Source of the DNA: Siphonodentalium dalli
Taxonomy: Eukaryota; Mollusca; Scaphopoda; Gadilida; Siphonodentaliidae
Direction of reading: 5' to 3'
Assembly (NCBI GenBank): GCA_032622095.1
Contig: CP136069.1
Span: 72,499,319 to 72,563,318, forward strand
Length of the DNA stretch: 64,000 nt
Of the stretch, positions 1-11,235 are shown in pieces. Every line of letters begins with the position of its first letter. Position 1 is the first letter of the stretch. Under the pieces are notes generated by a model, which was not told the origin of the DNA, did not search any database, and saw only the letters and a list, made by a program, of their open reading frames with translations. The translations under genes were made by a program, and so were the position numbers.

Positions 1-600
1 TTGTGTTATTATCACGCGAGAATGACGAGAAATTTAAGAGAAAAGTGGACTTACCTATTGTCGTCGTGTTATTTTAAGCAGATGCATTGTGCATATTGTC
101 CGAAATCACATGGTCAGCCTATGCAGACGACACTATAAACGAATGTCCGTCTTCGCGCACTCGCTGGTCTTTTGTGAGCGTTGTCAAACGATCTTTCTTT
201 ACATTTCGCATTGTGAATCGGTGGACATTTGCATACTGAGAGTCGTTCGATGCATGGGGACCTTTCGCCGATGATTAGATTTTTCTACTGCGCGGACTCT
301 CCCTGCTATAGTTTTTTCGCATTAATTCATGGAATTAAAATATGCCATCGATGTCCAGTGACTGTTCGATATCTAACATGCTATGCAGTAATGTACTGCA
401 GGCACCATGCGATTGGAACGACTCACTTCTCTGCGAGGGGGTGATTTAATGCAAGAACGATGCAATAAAATACTTCCAGGTCATTTTTACGCTTGTGGGT
501 TATTGGTACGAGATTTAAGAACGCGATGATATATAACGCGTGCATATCTTTACGTCAGTGCGTTCATAGTGGGCTGTCTTTCGTGGGTATCAACGCTCTC
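1..600. other. CpG-rich left edge, possible 5' exon on minus strand
   Basis: This stretch has many more CpG dinucleotides than the AT-rich DNA to its right, and no recognised repeat. A consensus splice donor lies on the minus strand at 49-55 (AATAG|GTAAGTCC). A possible acceptor (CTGCATAG) lies at 119-124, giving a 64-nt exon at 55-118. All three frames of that exon contain a stop, so if real it is untranslated. Unmethylated CpG patches often mark promoters in invertebrates, but no core promoter is recognisable. The two short plus-strand ORFs here look like chance. Confidence 0.25.
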
Positions 601-2104
601 TCCGACTAATCCTGGTATGATTGACAAGCCAGCTGCAGATTACGGGATTAATTTTTCTTCAAAGACAAAATGTTCTTTCAAAATATATTAAAATGTCCAG
701 CCCGTTTGGGAGAAGCCATATTACCGAATCGCTATCGGGGGACAGATGTTTTTGTTGAAATTTAAATTGATCAATTGCCAAAAAGTTCTACAACCGACGT
801 AAAGTTGCGAGAGAAAACAAATATTATATGTGGACTTTTTTTTCTCTCTCCTATCTCATTGAAGTTCGAGTGTTCTATATATACGACCAGGGAAAAAACT
901 ACACGCAGTGCGGGCACACGCAATTTAATTATTTCTGCACTTCTAAAAATATCGCTGGCAACATCTTTACAACAACACATTATCTTTTCCTTTGACCAAG
1001 CGATATACTGTTTTACCGAAATTAACCATTCCACTTCGTGATGGGAGATTGTTTTCATCATTGCATTAGACCTACCACCCTGGTTAAGTGGTTCTGCTAA
1101 TTTGCAATGATGTTGTTCAATTGTTGGATCATGCTGAATTATAGCTATGACGTTGTTGGATCCTGCTGATTTTTTATCATGGCATTAATCTCTACTCTAG
1201 CTACGCCCATATACAGAGATCATATTCCACCTGTACAAACCTGGGAACTTTTTGATGTTGTGACAGGGAAGTTTATAACAACGAACAAAACAGTGCATGT
1301 CAGGCCTTAACATTCGACGAGAATCAGCTAATCGATTCTCGTAATGATTTTCGTGAAACTTTTCCATTTTCAGTGCTTTATGACTAACTTGATTCGGCAT
1401 TTGATTCTTGCAAAATGAAATGTATTTTGAGCCCTGTATGTAATATATTTCTTAGTTAATACATGTTCCTAAACAACACATGTCACTGTAGGCGAAGTTC
1501 ACAACTCGAAATTGCACGAATTAAGTGACTTTGTTTTGCGTCGCTTACAATCGTGGAATTTCTCCTGGGTAATTAATTCAATGTGTATTGCGATATCAGC
1601 TCACATACGTCACCAAAAAAAAACATGCAATATTGGGCTGGGGCCACTCATATACTATGAAGTGGGCTATTGAGGGACAAGATTTAATAAAGAAATATAT
1701 GCCCTGCCTTGTTTGTTCAATGTTAATGTTTTAAGTTCCCTGCATGTCAGAACGGATCAGAACATCAAACAAGTCCCATTAGTGGAATATGACATCTACG
1801 TGCGTAGCCTAAGTAGATGTTATAGTTATTTATGTCAATTTGTAATGAGCGCAGCCATTTTGTAATGAGCGCAGCCATTTTGAAAATATTTTAAAATAGA
1901 CATGTTCTTGAATGAATCTTTTTATCCTAACAGCACCATACAAATTCTGGACAGCAATCAAGATCCATTCCAACACCATGGCAAAATAGCAGGACAACAC
2001 AACCAGAGTGATTACACAAGTAGTATTTTACCTTCCCCGAAATCTATGATCGTGAAACGTTGAACTTTCGTTGACAAAACTGATACCATGTTAATTTGGT
2101 GCAG
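601..2104. other. Unassigned DNA with two small repeat traces
   Basis: No gene recognised. A perfect 20-bp tandem duplication sits at 1841-1880. At 1301-1340 a terminus beginning CAGGCCTTAA followed by CGAGAATC resembles the element at 36174-36306. The two overlapping opposite ORFs at 771-1061 are low-information and probably chance. Confidence 0.4.
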
Positions 2105-3025
2105 GACCCTCGTAGTGCCTGCGCGCGCCGAAAGCGACAAAAAGTGCGCCATTAGTAACTTGTGCGCCAAAATGTGCGCCATTAGCGTTGTTTCGGCGCG
2201 TGCCGAAAGAGCCGAAAGCGACAAAAAGTGCGCATTTTGTAGCTTTCGGCGCGCCGAAACATGCGCTAATATCGCACATTTTGTCGCTTTCGGCGCGTTA
2301 TTAATGGCGCACTTTTTGTCGCTTTCCAGTACATATATTTACTTGAAATTGGCCCCAAAAAAGGGAATTAGGGGTCCCTGGTGGCTTGATTCCCTCATAT
2401 GGTTTGCTTATTGAATTAAAATTTGGTAACCCCCCCCCCCCATATTTTCATGTTATCTGCATCTCTGCCCCACGAATGTGTGTCTTCACCCCGGAGTTCT
2501 AGTAAATTTTATAGTATGGGGATATCTCCTGCACATATATATTTAGCATTTCCATGGTAATCAAAAGGGAATTATGAGTTATTGGTGGACTGCATCCTGC
2601 ATATGGTGGGCCTATATAGACTCGAAATTTGAATACAAGACATATTTCCAAATGAATATCAGCATCCGTGCCCCAGGAATGTGTCTCCACCCCGGAGTTC
2701 TAGTAATTTCCAGTAAAGGGACATCTCTTGCACAGATATATACAATTTTGATGGGGGGGGGGGTACCAAATTTTAATTCAATAAGCAAACCATATGAGGG
2801 AATCAAGCCCCCAGGGACCCCTAATTCCCTTTTTTTGGGGGCCAATTTCAAGTAAAAGTACTGGAAAGCGACAAAAAGTGCGTCATTAATAACGCGCCGA
2901 AAGCGACAATATGTGCGCCGTTACGTTTCGCCGAAACAACGCTAACGGCGCACATTTTGTCGCTTTCGGCGCGTTACTAATGGCGCACTTTTTGTCGCTT
3001 TCGGCGCGCACCGAAAGCGCCATTA
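2105..3025. repeat. Large inverted repeat with GC-rich arrayed arms
   Basis: The left arm (about 2118-2441) is matched in reverse complement by the right arm (about 2753-3025). The outer part of each arm is a GC-rich array of short variants built on TTTCGGCGCG and TTTTTGTCGCTTTCGG, in both orientations. The inner part is a unique-looking arm of about 117 bp (2325-2441 against 2753-2866), ending in a C run on the left and a G run on the right. The centre (2442-2752) has its own direct repeat around a CACCCCGGAGTTCTAGTAA phrase (about 2460-2530 and 2670-2740). The shape is that of a foldback element. Exact ends and target duplication were not found, and the ORFs here are repeat-derived. Confidence 0.6.
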
Positions 3026-3596
3026 GGAAGTGGCCCCTAATAGTATTCCATACTATATACTACCTTCGTTATGTTTTCGTATACAATTCAGACGTTTGTT
3101 TTCTCAAATGGTGAACCCCAAACTCCAGGAAGAGTTATCTCCCATCGCTCCGCTGAGATACCACTGCCACAAGGACAGTAAACTGTTGGTAAGGATTTCT
3201 GACATGATCTTATTGTTATGTTTTATACGGACTAAACTTGTCTATGTCTGGCTCAGTTCATATTGTTGTCATCAATACCGAAAAAATTACCATTATTGCA
3301 AACTTCTGTTGGTCAAAATAAAATAGGTGACTAAATATAGTTCCGACGATACGTTAAAATAAAATATCGGTCCGCAAAGTACCATTATTCCGGCAGTAAT
3401 AACGGAGAGGGCGCTGCATGGAGTTTGGGGAACCCGCGTATAGTTGGAATGTTCGTAACATTATATTATTTTCAAAACAGGGACGTTGCTGAGTGGCCTT
3501 TGTTGGGAGGATGTCCACCTCAAAATTTCCAAAATGCTCACACCCTTGAACTCACAAGCAGTCAGTGAAATTCCATTTTGCAATTCTGGTGTAGAA
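3026..3596. other. No recognisable feature
   Basis: AT-rich DNA without a repeat match elsewhere in the window. A 98-codon plus-strand ORF at 3030-3326 begins in the repeat arm and shows no recognisable domain. Confidence 0.5.
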
Positions 3597-3858
3597 TTAA
3601 CCCTTTCTATACTAAATGGATTCTCCCACCTAGTTATAAAAGTATACATTGGAATGGTCTATTATTGATTGGGAGGGATGTTCGGGTAATAAAATCAGAC
3701 GAGACAAAAAAGCTAATAAAGGTGCAGAAGGATTCATATTATTTGGTGGGAAATGTTCATATAATAAGTTCCACAAAATGGTCGTTTGTTGAACTTATTA
3801 TATGAACATTTCCTTAGGAAACTACTCGTCAATGAGTAGTCAGTATAGAAAGGGTTAA
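3597..3858. mobile_element. Family D TTAA-flanked MITE, complete copy
   Basis: Best reference copy of family D. TTAA lies on both sides (3597-3600 and 3855-3858) with CCCTTTCTATACTAAATG-type inverted termini. An internal inverted repeat (TAATAAGTTC.ACAAA) forms a hairpin around 3765-3810. TTAA target duplication with CCC-starting termini is the hallmark of piggyBac-superfamily transposition, so D is read as a piggyBac-type MITE. At 262 bp it has no coding capacity. Nine other full, truncated or interrupted copies occur in the window. Confidence 0.8.
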
Positions 3859-4724
3859 ACTACGAAACAATTTAAACATATTTCTGGTGCGAGATTTCCA
3901 ACTTCAGGAGCAGGAACATACGTCACTAACGTAATTTATAAACCTTCGCTTCAGACCTTCAGATAGATACTATCTGAAACTCAAGTTGTGGTTCAGCTAG
4001 ATATTTGTCGCAGGAGTTATCGAACTTACCAGTGAAAGGGATTGCGTGCAGTTTACCAACATCAATTAAATGGTTGAGGCGTGTTTGATGTTCAAAATCG
4101 GGGCATAGTCGACACCCTTTTCCCTTGTAAAATGTCGGTTATAAATAAGAGTTTTTAACGATTACAATTTTCTTTGGAATGTGCGTTGTGAATTTACACA
4201 ACTGAATGTACTAGTTTATCCGACAGACAAACTTTTACATATATTTAAAACATTTAAAAACAAAACCGATTTGGTTAGAGACTTGATTGGTGACATATGG
4301 CCCTGAACTGAGGTGTCAGCCATGAAATTTCAAACTGTTGAAAGTTTGGAGGTGAGACAAACACCCCATTCCCAATACCACTGTCACGTACCTAGCTGAA
4401 TGTTACATGCTTTCAATGTGCAAAATAACTGGATACTCACTTGCGTATAACTCAGTTTGATTCATTGAAATAAGATCACAATATGACTTTTAAAATCGGA
4501 CTTGTCCTTTTGGCACCGTTAGACTAATCTGACTAAAATGCACGGATCGCTATCGACGTTTTTGTCAACATGCGGCGAGTTGACACTCCTTACTGCGCGG
4601 GAAAATGCACCTGCACTGTGGTGATAATATTCTCGACATGCATGCACTGGTGGCACGAACTTTCAGGACGTGGCGACAGGGTGCGTTTTCCGGTGTGTCT
4701 CGTCACCTCAACTTTGGTGAACAT
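3859..4724. other. Mostly unassigned DNA containing a candidate exon
   Basis: No repeat family recognised. It contains the minus-strand exon-like segment described separately. A weaker plus-strand splice-like pair sits near 4320-4350 and looks like background. Confidence 0.4.
4030..4123 (-). other. Candidate exon (94 nt), minus strand
   Basis: On the minus strand the acceptor is TTTTACAAG (AG at 4124-4125) and the donor is ACTG|GTAAGTTC (4024-4029). One frame is open across the whole 94 nt, 31 codons plus one base, with two cysteines near its start and a hydrophobic middle; the other two frames have stops. By chance about one random segment in five of this length would have a given frame open, so coding potential is weak evidence. 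The donor is the stronger signal. No protein family recognised. Confidence 0.25.
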
Positions 4725-5000
4725 TTCCAACAGGTGGAAATTGCATGTCTGGCACAACAATAGTTGGAAATTTCACACATAAAAATAAGTTGAAATTTTT
4801 GTTAGTTTAGACCAAAGGTTGCATATTTCCTAATTTTTGTCAAATTTTTGGACTCAGATGGCCATCATTTGGAAAATTCCTAACCTCGGGGTTGTTGGGG
4901 GTGTCATGTGAAATATCCAATAGTTTTGAAAGTTCGAGGTCCCAGTTAAAAAATTCAGACAAAAATGGGGGGTGGTTGTAAAAAATTTCAGAAGTTGGAA
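4725..5000. repeat. Dispersed repeat R, copy 1
   Basis: Built of phrases such as GTTGGAAATTTCACAC and TGGCCATCAT..GAAAATTCCTAAC. Part recurs at 6045-6166 in the same order and part at about 7258-7325. No termini identified. Confidence 0.5.
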
Positions 5001-5385
5001 ATTTCACACCAAACATAGTTAGAACTAGAATGCACTCAGAGAGATGCCAACATGCGCAAAAAATGTAATAAACAATAATTTAAAAAATAATTTCACTGTA
5101 TTTTACTTAATTTATTTAATTTAATTTAATGTTAGAAAAATTACCATTTCTCATTTCATCACAGATAAATGCAAATTACTATATTAATCATTTAAGTAAT
5201 TAAAACCAATTCCATGTTGCCGAAAGGATGAGACTTTAATATCGATTTCATTTTTTTCAGCGGCATATTTTCATTTTCATTTTCCGATAGTCAAATTTCA
5301 AGAAATTTGACCAAAGGAGCAATTATAAGAAATAATTAATACTATTTGTGTAAATATTGATAGCAGCCAATATGCAACAATAAAT

Positions 5386-5426
5386 ATCAATAATTAATCA
5401 ATAATTAATCAATAATTAATCAATAA
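5386..5426. repeat. 11-bp tandem repeat, about 3.7 copies
   Basis: Unit ATCAATAATTA repeated head to tail without interruption, within AT-rich DNA. The rest of 5001-5440 has no recognised feature. Confidence 0.85.
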
Positions 5427-5449
5427 CGATCATTTTATGTAATAATAAA

Positions 5450-6040
5450 CTCTTCAAGCGGTGTTTGTGTCAACAAATGCGTTTTGTTTTGTGTTACGTC
5501 ATTCGTCGTATTTGACCCGGAACTCGGCTGAAGATTAGGCTATTCAGCCTATTGCGTCGAATTACGAAATCGCGTTTTGAATGTCCCTCTTTCCCCGCAC
5601 GATAAACAAAAAAGAGGTCTTCGCACGAACCAAAAATGATAAAACTTCCTAATTATACGTAAAAATACCCAAATGAAGGAGTCTATGTAGGTCCCGAAGG
5701 AGTCAATAGACTCTTTGGTGTAGAGTTCTGATGGAGAAAATGTAGGTCGATCTATTTTTGTCATAACTCTGACGTATTTTGAAATCGAAATCGAGGCTCA
5801 CTACGAGCATGCCAGTTTTAAATATAGAAACAGGGAATCCCGACAAATGGCGATATCGGCGACAAACAAATAATCGAAAACAACACATAAAATAAACATA
5901 GCAAAAACGCGGCACAGTAAAAATGTCAGAACGCCACGAGGTTTTACGTCGTTTTTGGTGACGTCATGGAGTGAAACGGAGTAAGGTGACACCAACCTAC
6001 GAATCTGTCTGATCGCCATACTGTTGCGCGAGCGCACGTA
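5450..6040. promoter_or_regulatory. CpG-rich patch with CRE-like sites, candidate regulatory element
   Basis: CpG density is clearly higher than in the flanks. A perfect CRE palindrome TGACGTCA lies at 5959-5966, with related TTACGTCA and TTACGTC motifs near 5497 and 5944. Three overlapping minus-strand ORFs of 70-78 codons fill the patch (5549-6037) but share no frame and show no recognisable domain; fewer stops are expected where the DNA is less AT-rich. It could be a distal regulatory element, an untranslated exon or an old GC-rich repeat. Confidence 0.25.
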
Positions 6041-6044
6041 AATA

Positions 6045-6166
6045 TGTTGGGTTTTAGTAAAATGTTTGGACTGATATGGCCATCATGTTGAAAATTCCTA
6101 ACTTTGGGGTGTGTGTCAGGGCTGCACAGTCAGGTTGGAAATTTCCAACAGTTTGAAAGCTCGAGG
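6045..6166. repeat. Dispersed repeat R, copy 2
   Basis: Matches part of 4800-4960 in order and orientation (TGGCCATCAT, GAAAATTCCTAAC, AAAGCTCGAGGT). It ends where the next A element begins. Confidence 0.5.
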
Positions 6167-6383
6167 TACAGTAATGTCCTAAATAATTGACCCCTAAACC
6201 ACAGCAGAATTATGGGAAATTTTTCAGGATTTAGTCAGAAATATGGCTTGTTGTCATTCATCGGAGAGCTCTCGTTGAGAGCTTTCCGACAAATGGCAAC
6301 AAGCCATATTTCCGACTAAATCCTGAAAAATTTCCAATAATTCTGCTGTGGTTCAAGGATCATATACTTCGGGCATTACTGCA
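6167..6383. mobile_element. Family A palindromic MITE, copy 1
   Basis: Nearly the whole element is one inverted repeat: left arm from CAGTAATGTCC to GAGAGCTCTCG, right arm back to GGGCATTACTG. Family members share termini CAGTAATGCCC with TA on each side, arms of about 105 bp and almost no loop. TA flanks and CAGT-starting termini are typical of Tc1/mariner elements. No coding capacity. This copy has point differences in both arms. Confidence 0.8.
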
Positions 6384-6586
6384 CCAGTTAGAAAAGTGCA
6401 ACCAAAGGGGGAGAGATCAGGAAGGGGGATGTAAATGATGGAATTTTCAGAACTTTGAAATTGGGTCTGGTTCAAAGGGGGTAGGGGGTGATGATCTAAC
6501 TGCGTCCCGGCTTGAGCAACCGGTCAGAAGCAACCAAGGGCAAAGAATGGGGGTCATAATTTCAAGAAAAGAAAACTTTTTCCATT

Positions 6587-6632
6587 TTAACCCTACTATG
6601 ACTGGAGATTCCTGAAATTTTGCGAATTGGGA
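6587..6632. mobile_element. Solo terminus of a family C2 TTAA element
   Basis: TTAACCCTACTATGACTGGA followed by TTCCTGAAATTTTGCGA matches the terminus of C2 elements (compare 45571 and 57791). No partner end is visible, so this is a truncated relic. Confidence 0.5.
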
Positions 6633-6680
6633 TTGCATATATAATTAATCGGACTTGGAAATTAATTTGGTCTGCTTCAA

Positions 6681-6709
6681 GGGGGGGGGGGGGGGGGGGG
6701 GGGGGGGGG
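6681..6709 (+). repeat. Poly-G tract (29 G)
   Basis: Uninterrupted run of 29 G. The paralogous position in the downstream unit (near 7490) has only a GGGGGCAGGG phrase, so the run looks like a local expansion. Such runs are error-prone in sequencing. Confidence 0.9.
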
Positions 6710-7995
6710 TAATTGGCAATTTAAAGGTTAAAGACACCCCCCAGCAGAGACCCTCTGACCATGTCCCTGAGCTTGTAGCATAATTTTGGTTCTTTTTATA
6801 CTTTTTTTCTCTTCTCATTTACACTTTCTGGAGCGTCATGATCTTAACAAATTCAGTCTGGGAATCTGACCACGTGTCCCTTGACCCTAACTGATGCGCA
6901 TCAAAGATAAAATAGCAATATTATGTAGCATACCCCTTAGTTGATTTTTCTGCCTTTGTTATATCTTCTGTTTATGATTTCTGGAGCAACACGATCTTGG
7001 GTCATGTGACCTCTATGACATCAGCAGACTGCTTCGATGTCTGGCGCCCATATCGACAGACTCACATACAGTTATATATATTCGAACAGAAATTGTTTTG
7101 AGCGGTGGTAAAAAATCACATTCTTGTTGTTGGTTTCCTTCAAGAAATCAATATAAGAGTGTTGAGATGATACCAAGGTTGTGAGTTATTGGGATCTATG
7201 TCAATATATCACAGTTGTCTCCACACCGGACCCCCTTTCCCTTTAACTTTGACCAAAACTGTCAAAAGTCAGAAATTTCATGCCTGGCACAAACATTAGT
7301 TGAACATTTAAGACCAAAAGCAGGTTAAATTTATTCTGATAGTGATATAAAGATATTGCAACCAGTATTTGGTGTGAAATTCGTTATTTGGGGATTTTTT
7401 TTTGAATATATCCCTACTTTCGGTAAATTTTTGACTGAAATGATGACAATGAGTTGGTTAATTCTAACCCATTCAAATATAATTTTCGAGATGGGGGCAG
7501 GGTTGGAAATTTGAAGGTTGACGCCCCAGCAGAGACCCTCGAACCCACATCCTTGAGCTTGCATTCAAATTATAGTTGTATGTAAAATTTTCCACTTTTT
7601 CTTTCTTCCCATTTACAAACTTTCTGTTCTGGAGTGTCCATGATCTTACAAAATCAACCGGGTATGCTGACCATGTGACCTTGACCCTGACTGACACGCA
7701 TCAAAGATAAAATAGCAATAACTTGTAACATACTTTTAGTTGATTTTTCTGCTTTTTCTCTTTTTCTCCCGTTTATGATTTCTGGAGCAACACGATCTTG
7801 GGTCATGTGACCTCTATGACACCAGCAGACTGCTTCGATGTCTGGCGCCCATATCGACAGACTCGCATACAGTTATAAAGAAACTAAATATGTTTTTGAG
7901 CGGTGGTAAAAAATCACATTCTTCATGGTTTCAACAAGAAAATCAATAGAAGCGTTGAGACGATATCAAGGTCGTGAGTTATTGGGATATATTCT
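6710..7995. repeat. Direct segmental duplication, two units about 785 bp apart
   Basis: 6720-7195 and 7505-7995 match in order and orientation. The best-conserved stretch contains GATTTCTGGAGCAACACGAT and GTCTGGCGCCCATATCGACA, almost identical in both. Conservation is uneven, with AT-rich flanks diverged. No ORF is shared by the two copies. It is adjacent to the three-unit array at 8088-10688. Confidence 0.75.
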
Positions 7996-8552
7996 CTAGT
8001 CCTGTATATAAAACAAGATATTGAAAAACGTTCTGACGGCCTGCAGGCCAACGTTATAGTGAGCTAAAGCAGAAGTTCAGACATTCACGTCAATATCAAT
8101 ATTTTAGAAGAGACTCAGACGCAAATTCGATTTTAAATTCGATCTGAGAGAGAACGATAATAAGCTTTCAATAAGTCAGAACAGTGCCTGTTGTCTGGCA
8201 ACTTAAATATCATGGTTTCGATGACTACCACATTAGTTGGTGATGTCATGGTAACTCTTGCGATTTTGGAGTTTGTCAAACATGGTTTCTCTTTTTTATT
8301 GTCTGTTTACTTGGCTCATTTACAGAGATTTCACAGTTTTCAAGGTACAATTGACAGTAATGGTCAGGGATGTCAGAAACTGGGGGAAAGTGACCCTCCA
8401 GTGATATAGGTGGTTTAAGCAAAATACCATACAATATCCTCCAAGATTCCCAATATATTAGAAAATTTCTGGGGAAAAATTATGAGGATCTTTTAAATTG
8501 TTTGTGAAAATGATTATTCATGAAGTGCAGGATGAATTGATTCTTATAATTA

Positions 8553-8768
8553 TACAGTAAAGCCCTAAATAATTGACTCCTTAACCACAGCAGAATTATG
8601 GTAAATTTTCAGGTTTTAGTTGGAAATATGGCTTGTTGCCATCCATCGGAAACCTCTCAGTGAGAGCTTTCCGATGAATGGCAACAAGCCATATTTCCGA
8701 CTAAATCCTGAAAAATTACCCATAATTATGCTGTGGTTAAGAAGTCGATTATTTAGGGCATTACTATA
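8553..8768. mobile_element. Family A MITE, copy 2, with empty-site partner
   Basis: Full palindromic element at a TA. The neighbouring tandem unit keeps the uninterrupted target at about 9614-9632, where one TA precedes TTCCAGTTTC; in the filled unit TA is present on both sides of the element. This demonstrates a TA target duplication. Confidence 0.85.
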
Positions 8769-9647
8769 TTCCAGTTTCTGATGCTTTTAAAGATGGTCTC
8801 TCTCTTCCCAGAAAGTTTTATATAGATTTCAGGGTATAAAATTATAAATATGAATCGATGACACCTGCCTGGAAACATTTAGAATTTATTTTATTTAGAA
8901 ATTCTTATGACTTTAGTGGAACAGTTTTAGGAGCTATTTTTAGGCAGAAATCCACATGAAAACGTTCGTAGCATACTAACTGCATACCAAGAAGGAAAAC
9001 TCTTATCTTTTTTTGCAACCTCAATCAAGGAAAATTGCATTTCGGCCAAGAGATTTACCATGAATTACGTTCGAAAAAACCTCTTTATTATGCCTTTATA
9101 GAAATAATATACCCCATCGTCAGTTTTATCTGGTTTTATATCTCAAAATCGGGGTTTAATTATAAGAATTATGTTGTTGCTGTAATTGTGGCCTGGAAGA
9201 GAGACCATCTCTAACTTTTATCACATTAATTCAATATCAATATTTTACAGGAATGTCCGACAATTAATTTAATTTTAAAAGTTGGTTTCGATGACTACCA
9301 CATTAGTTCGTGAGTGTGATGGTAACTCTTGCGATTTTTTAGTTTGTCAAACATGGTTGCTCTGTTCTGTTGTCACTTACTTGGCTCATTTTCAGAGATT
9401 TCACAGTTTTCAAGGGACATTTAACATTAATGTCGGGGATGTCAAAAACTGGGGGAAAATGGCCATCCAATAAAAGGTGGTGGTGAACAAAATGCCATAA
9501 AATACCCATCCAGGATTCCCAAAATAATAGAGAATTTATGAAAATATGATGAGGATCCTTTAAAATGTTTGTGAAAAAGATGCATTCTTGTAGAACAGGA
9601 TGAATTTGATTCTTAAAAATATATTCCAGTTTCAGATCGCTTTTAAC

Positions 9648-9867
9648 TACAGTAATGTCCTGAATAATCGACCCCTACACCACAGCAGAGTTATGGGAAA
9701 TTTTCAGGATTTGGTCAGAAATATGGCCTTGCTGCCATTCATCAGGGAAAATCTTGGTGAGAGCTTTCCGATGAATGGCAACATGCTATATTTCCGAATA
9801 AATCCTGAACAATTTCCCATAATTCTGCTGTGGTTAAAGCACGTCATATACTTTGGGCATTACTGTA
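9648..9867. mobile_element. Family A MITE, copy 3
   Basis: Full palindrome, TACAGTAATGTCC to TTACTGTA, in unit 2 of the 1.07-kb array at a site different from copy 2. Confidence 0.8.
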
Positions 9868-10411
9868 TATCATATCATCAAAAGATGTATTCAGGGTTGC
9901 AGGATAATTTTTAGGAAACCTATTTTAATTTTATTTACATGTAGATTCTAGTGTATAAAATAACATGTTTGGAACATGAAATGTCACAAGAAAGATGCTC
10001 TTTTGTCTGATATAGAATTTTCTATGCATTTATTTCACCATCGTTTCAATGTTTTAGAGGGACTCCAATAATTATTTTGTTAATTTTCAATAACATAATG
10101 ATAATCTTTGGTATTTATTGGTCTAGTTTTATATGTCATATTTCGTTTTCAACATTTTCTCGACAGAACAAAGCAAAAAACGACTTAAAAATGGATGTTT
10201 TAAGTTGTTGTTGTAACTGGAAGTCTGGAACCCTGAATGCATCTTTAAACGAATATCAATATTTTACAGGAATTTCCGATGATTTATTTTATTTTAAATT
10301 TGATTGAATGAGAACAGTAATAAACTTTCAATAAGTCAGCACAGTGCTGTTATCTGGCAACTTAAATATCATTGGTTTTGATGACTACTACATTAGTTTG
10401 GGATGTCATAG

Positions 10412-10590
10412 TACAGTAAATGCTCTAAGTAATCGACTTCTTAACCACAGCAGGAATTATGGGTAACTTTTCAGGATTTAGTCGGAAATATGGCTTATTG
10501 CAACGAGCCATATTTCCAACTAAATCCTGAAAAGTTACCCATAATTCTGCTGTGGTTAAGAAGTCGATACTTAGAGCATTAATTACTGTA
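10412..10590. mobile_element. Family A MITE, copy 4, shortened, with empty-site partner
   Basis: About 179 bp; the tips of both arms are missing, giving a tight hairpin. It interrupts GATGTCAT(A/G)G-TA-ACTCTTGCG. The same phrase is intact in unit 1 at about 8244-8263, again showing insertion at a single TA that becomes two. Confidence 0.85.
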
Positions 10591-10688
10591 ACTCTTGCGA
10601 TTTGGAGTTTGTCAAACATGGTTTCTTCATTTTGTTGTCTTACTTGGGTCATTTTCAGAGAATTCTCTATATTCAAATGACAATAGCA

Positions 10689-10982
10689 TTAACCCCTTCT
10701 ATACTGCCATTCAGTTGCAGTAATGCCCTATAAGTAATCAACTCCTTAAACACAGCAGAATTATGGGTAACTTTTCAGGATTTAGTCGGAAATATGGCTT
10801 GTTGCCATTCATCGGAAAGCTCTCGGGAGAGCTTTCCGATGATTGGCAACAAGCCATATTTCCGACTAAATTCCTGAAAAGTTACCCATAATTCTGCTGT
10901 GTTTAAGGAGTTGATTACTTATAGGGCATTATTGTATACAAGTATACAATGGAATGGTCTGTTCTTCACAGACAGTACATGT
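10689..10982. mobile_element. Family D MITE interrupted by a family A element
   Basis: TTAACCCCTTCTATACTGCC at 10689 starts family D. The D sequence resumes after 10937 with AAGTATACAATGGAATGGTC. Family A lies exactly between the CAGTT and AAGTATAC phrases that are contiguous in intact D copies. The downstream D part is duplicated at about 11477. Confidence 0.7.
10716..10937. mobile_element. Family A MITE, copy 5 (inside family D)
   Basis: Full palindrome. The left TA has mutated to TG and the right TA is intact. Its right half is repeated at 11341-11476 by a local duplication. Confidence 0.8.
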
Positions 10983-11185
10983 ATACCTGATATATATCAT
11001 ATTATTCATTATTCAAATATATTGGAGGGGTGTTTTGATAACAGATGCTTTGTTTCACTGAAAAAATATTGAAATCCAAATGTCAATGAATGAATTATTT
11101 ATTGGATAAGGTATGTACACATACATCTATTATCTGTAAAAGAATGTTGAAAAATAAAAATAATAATACAGTGTACACACAGAAT

Positions 11186-11235
<50 letters not shown>

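Larger units (their letters stand above)
8088..10688. repeat. Three-unit segmental tandem array, about 1.07-kb period
   Basis: Units start near 8088, 9230 and 10250; the phrase GATGACTACCACATTAG recurs at about 8220, 9290 and 10380 with one difference in the last. Each unit carries its own family A insertion at a different site, so the units duplicated first and were invaded afterwards. Part of unit 2 (about 9955-10250) is also a dispersed repeat found near 62400-62700. The minus-strand donor-like ACTTAC at 9374 belongs to this repeat. No coding frame is conserved between units. Confidence 0.75.

Noticed and set aside
9371-9385. Minus-strand GTAAGT
   Set aside because: Lies in the 1.07-kb repeat, not kept in the other units, and has no acceptor.
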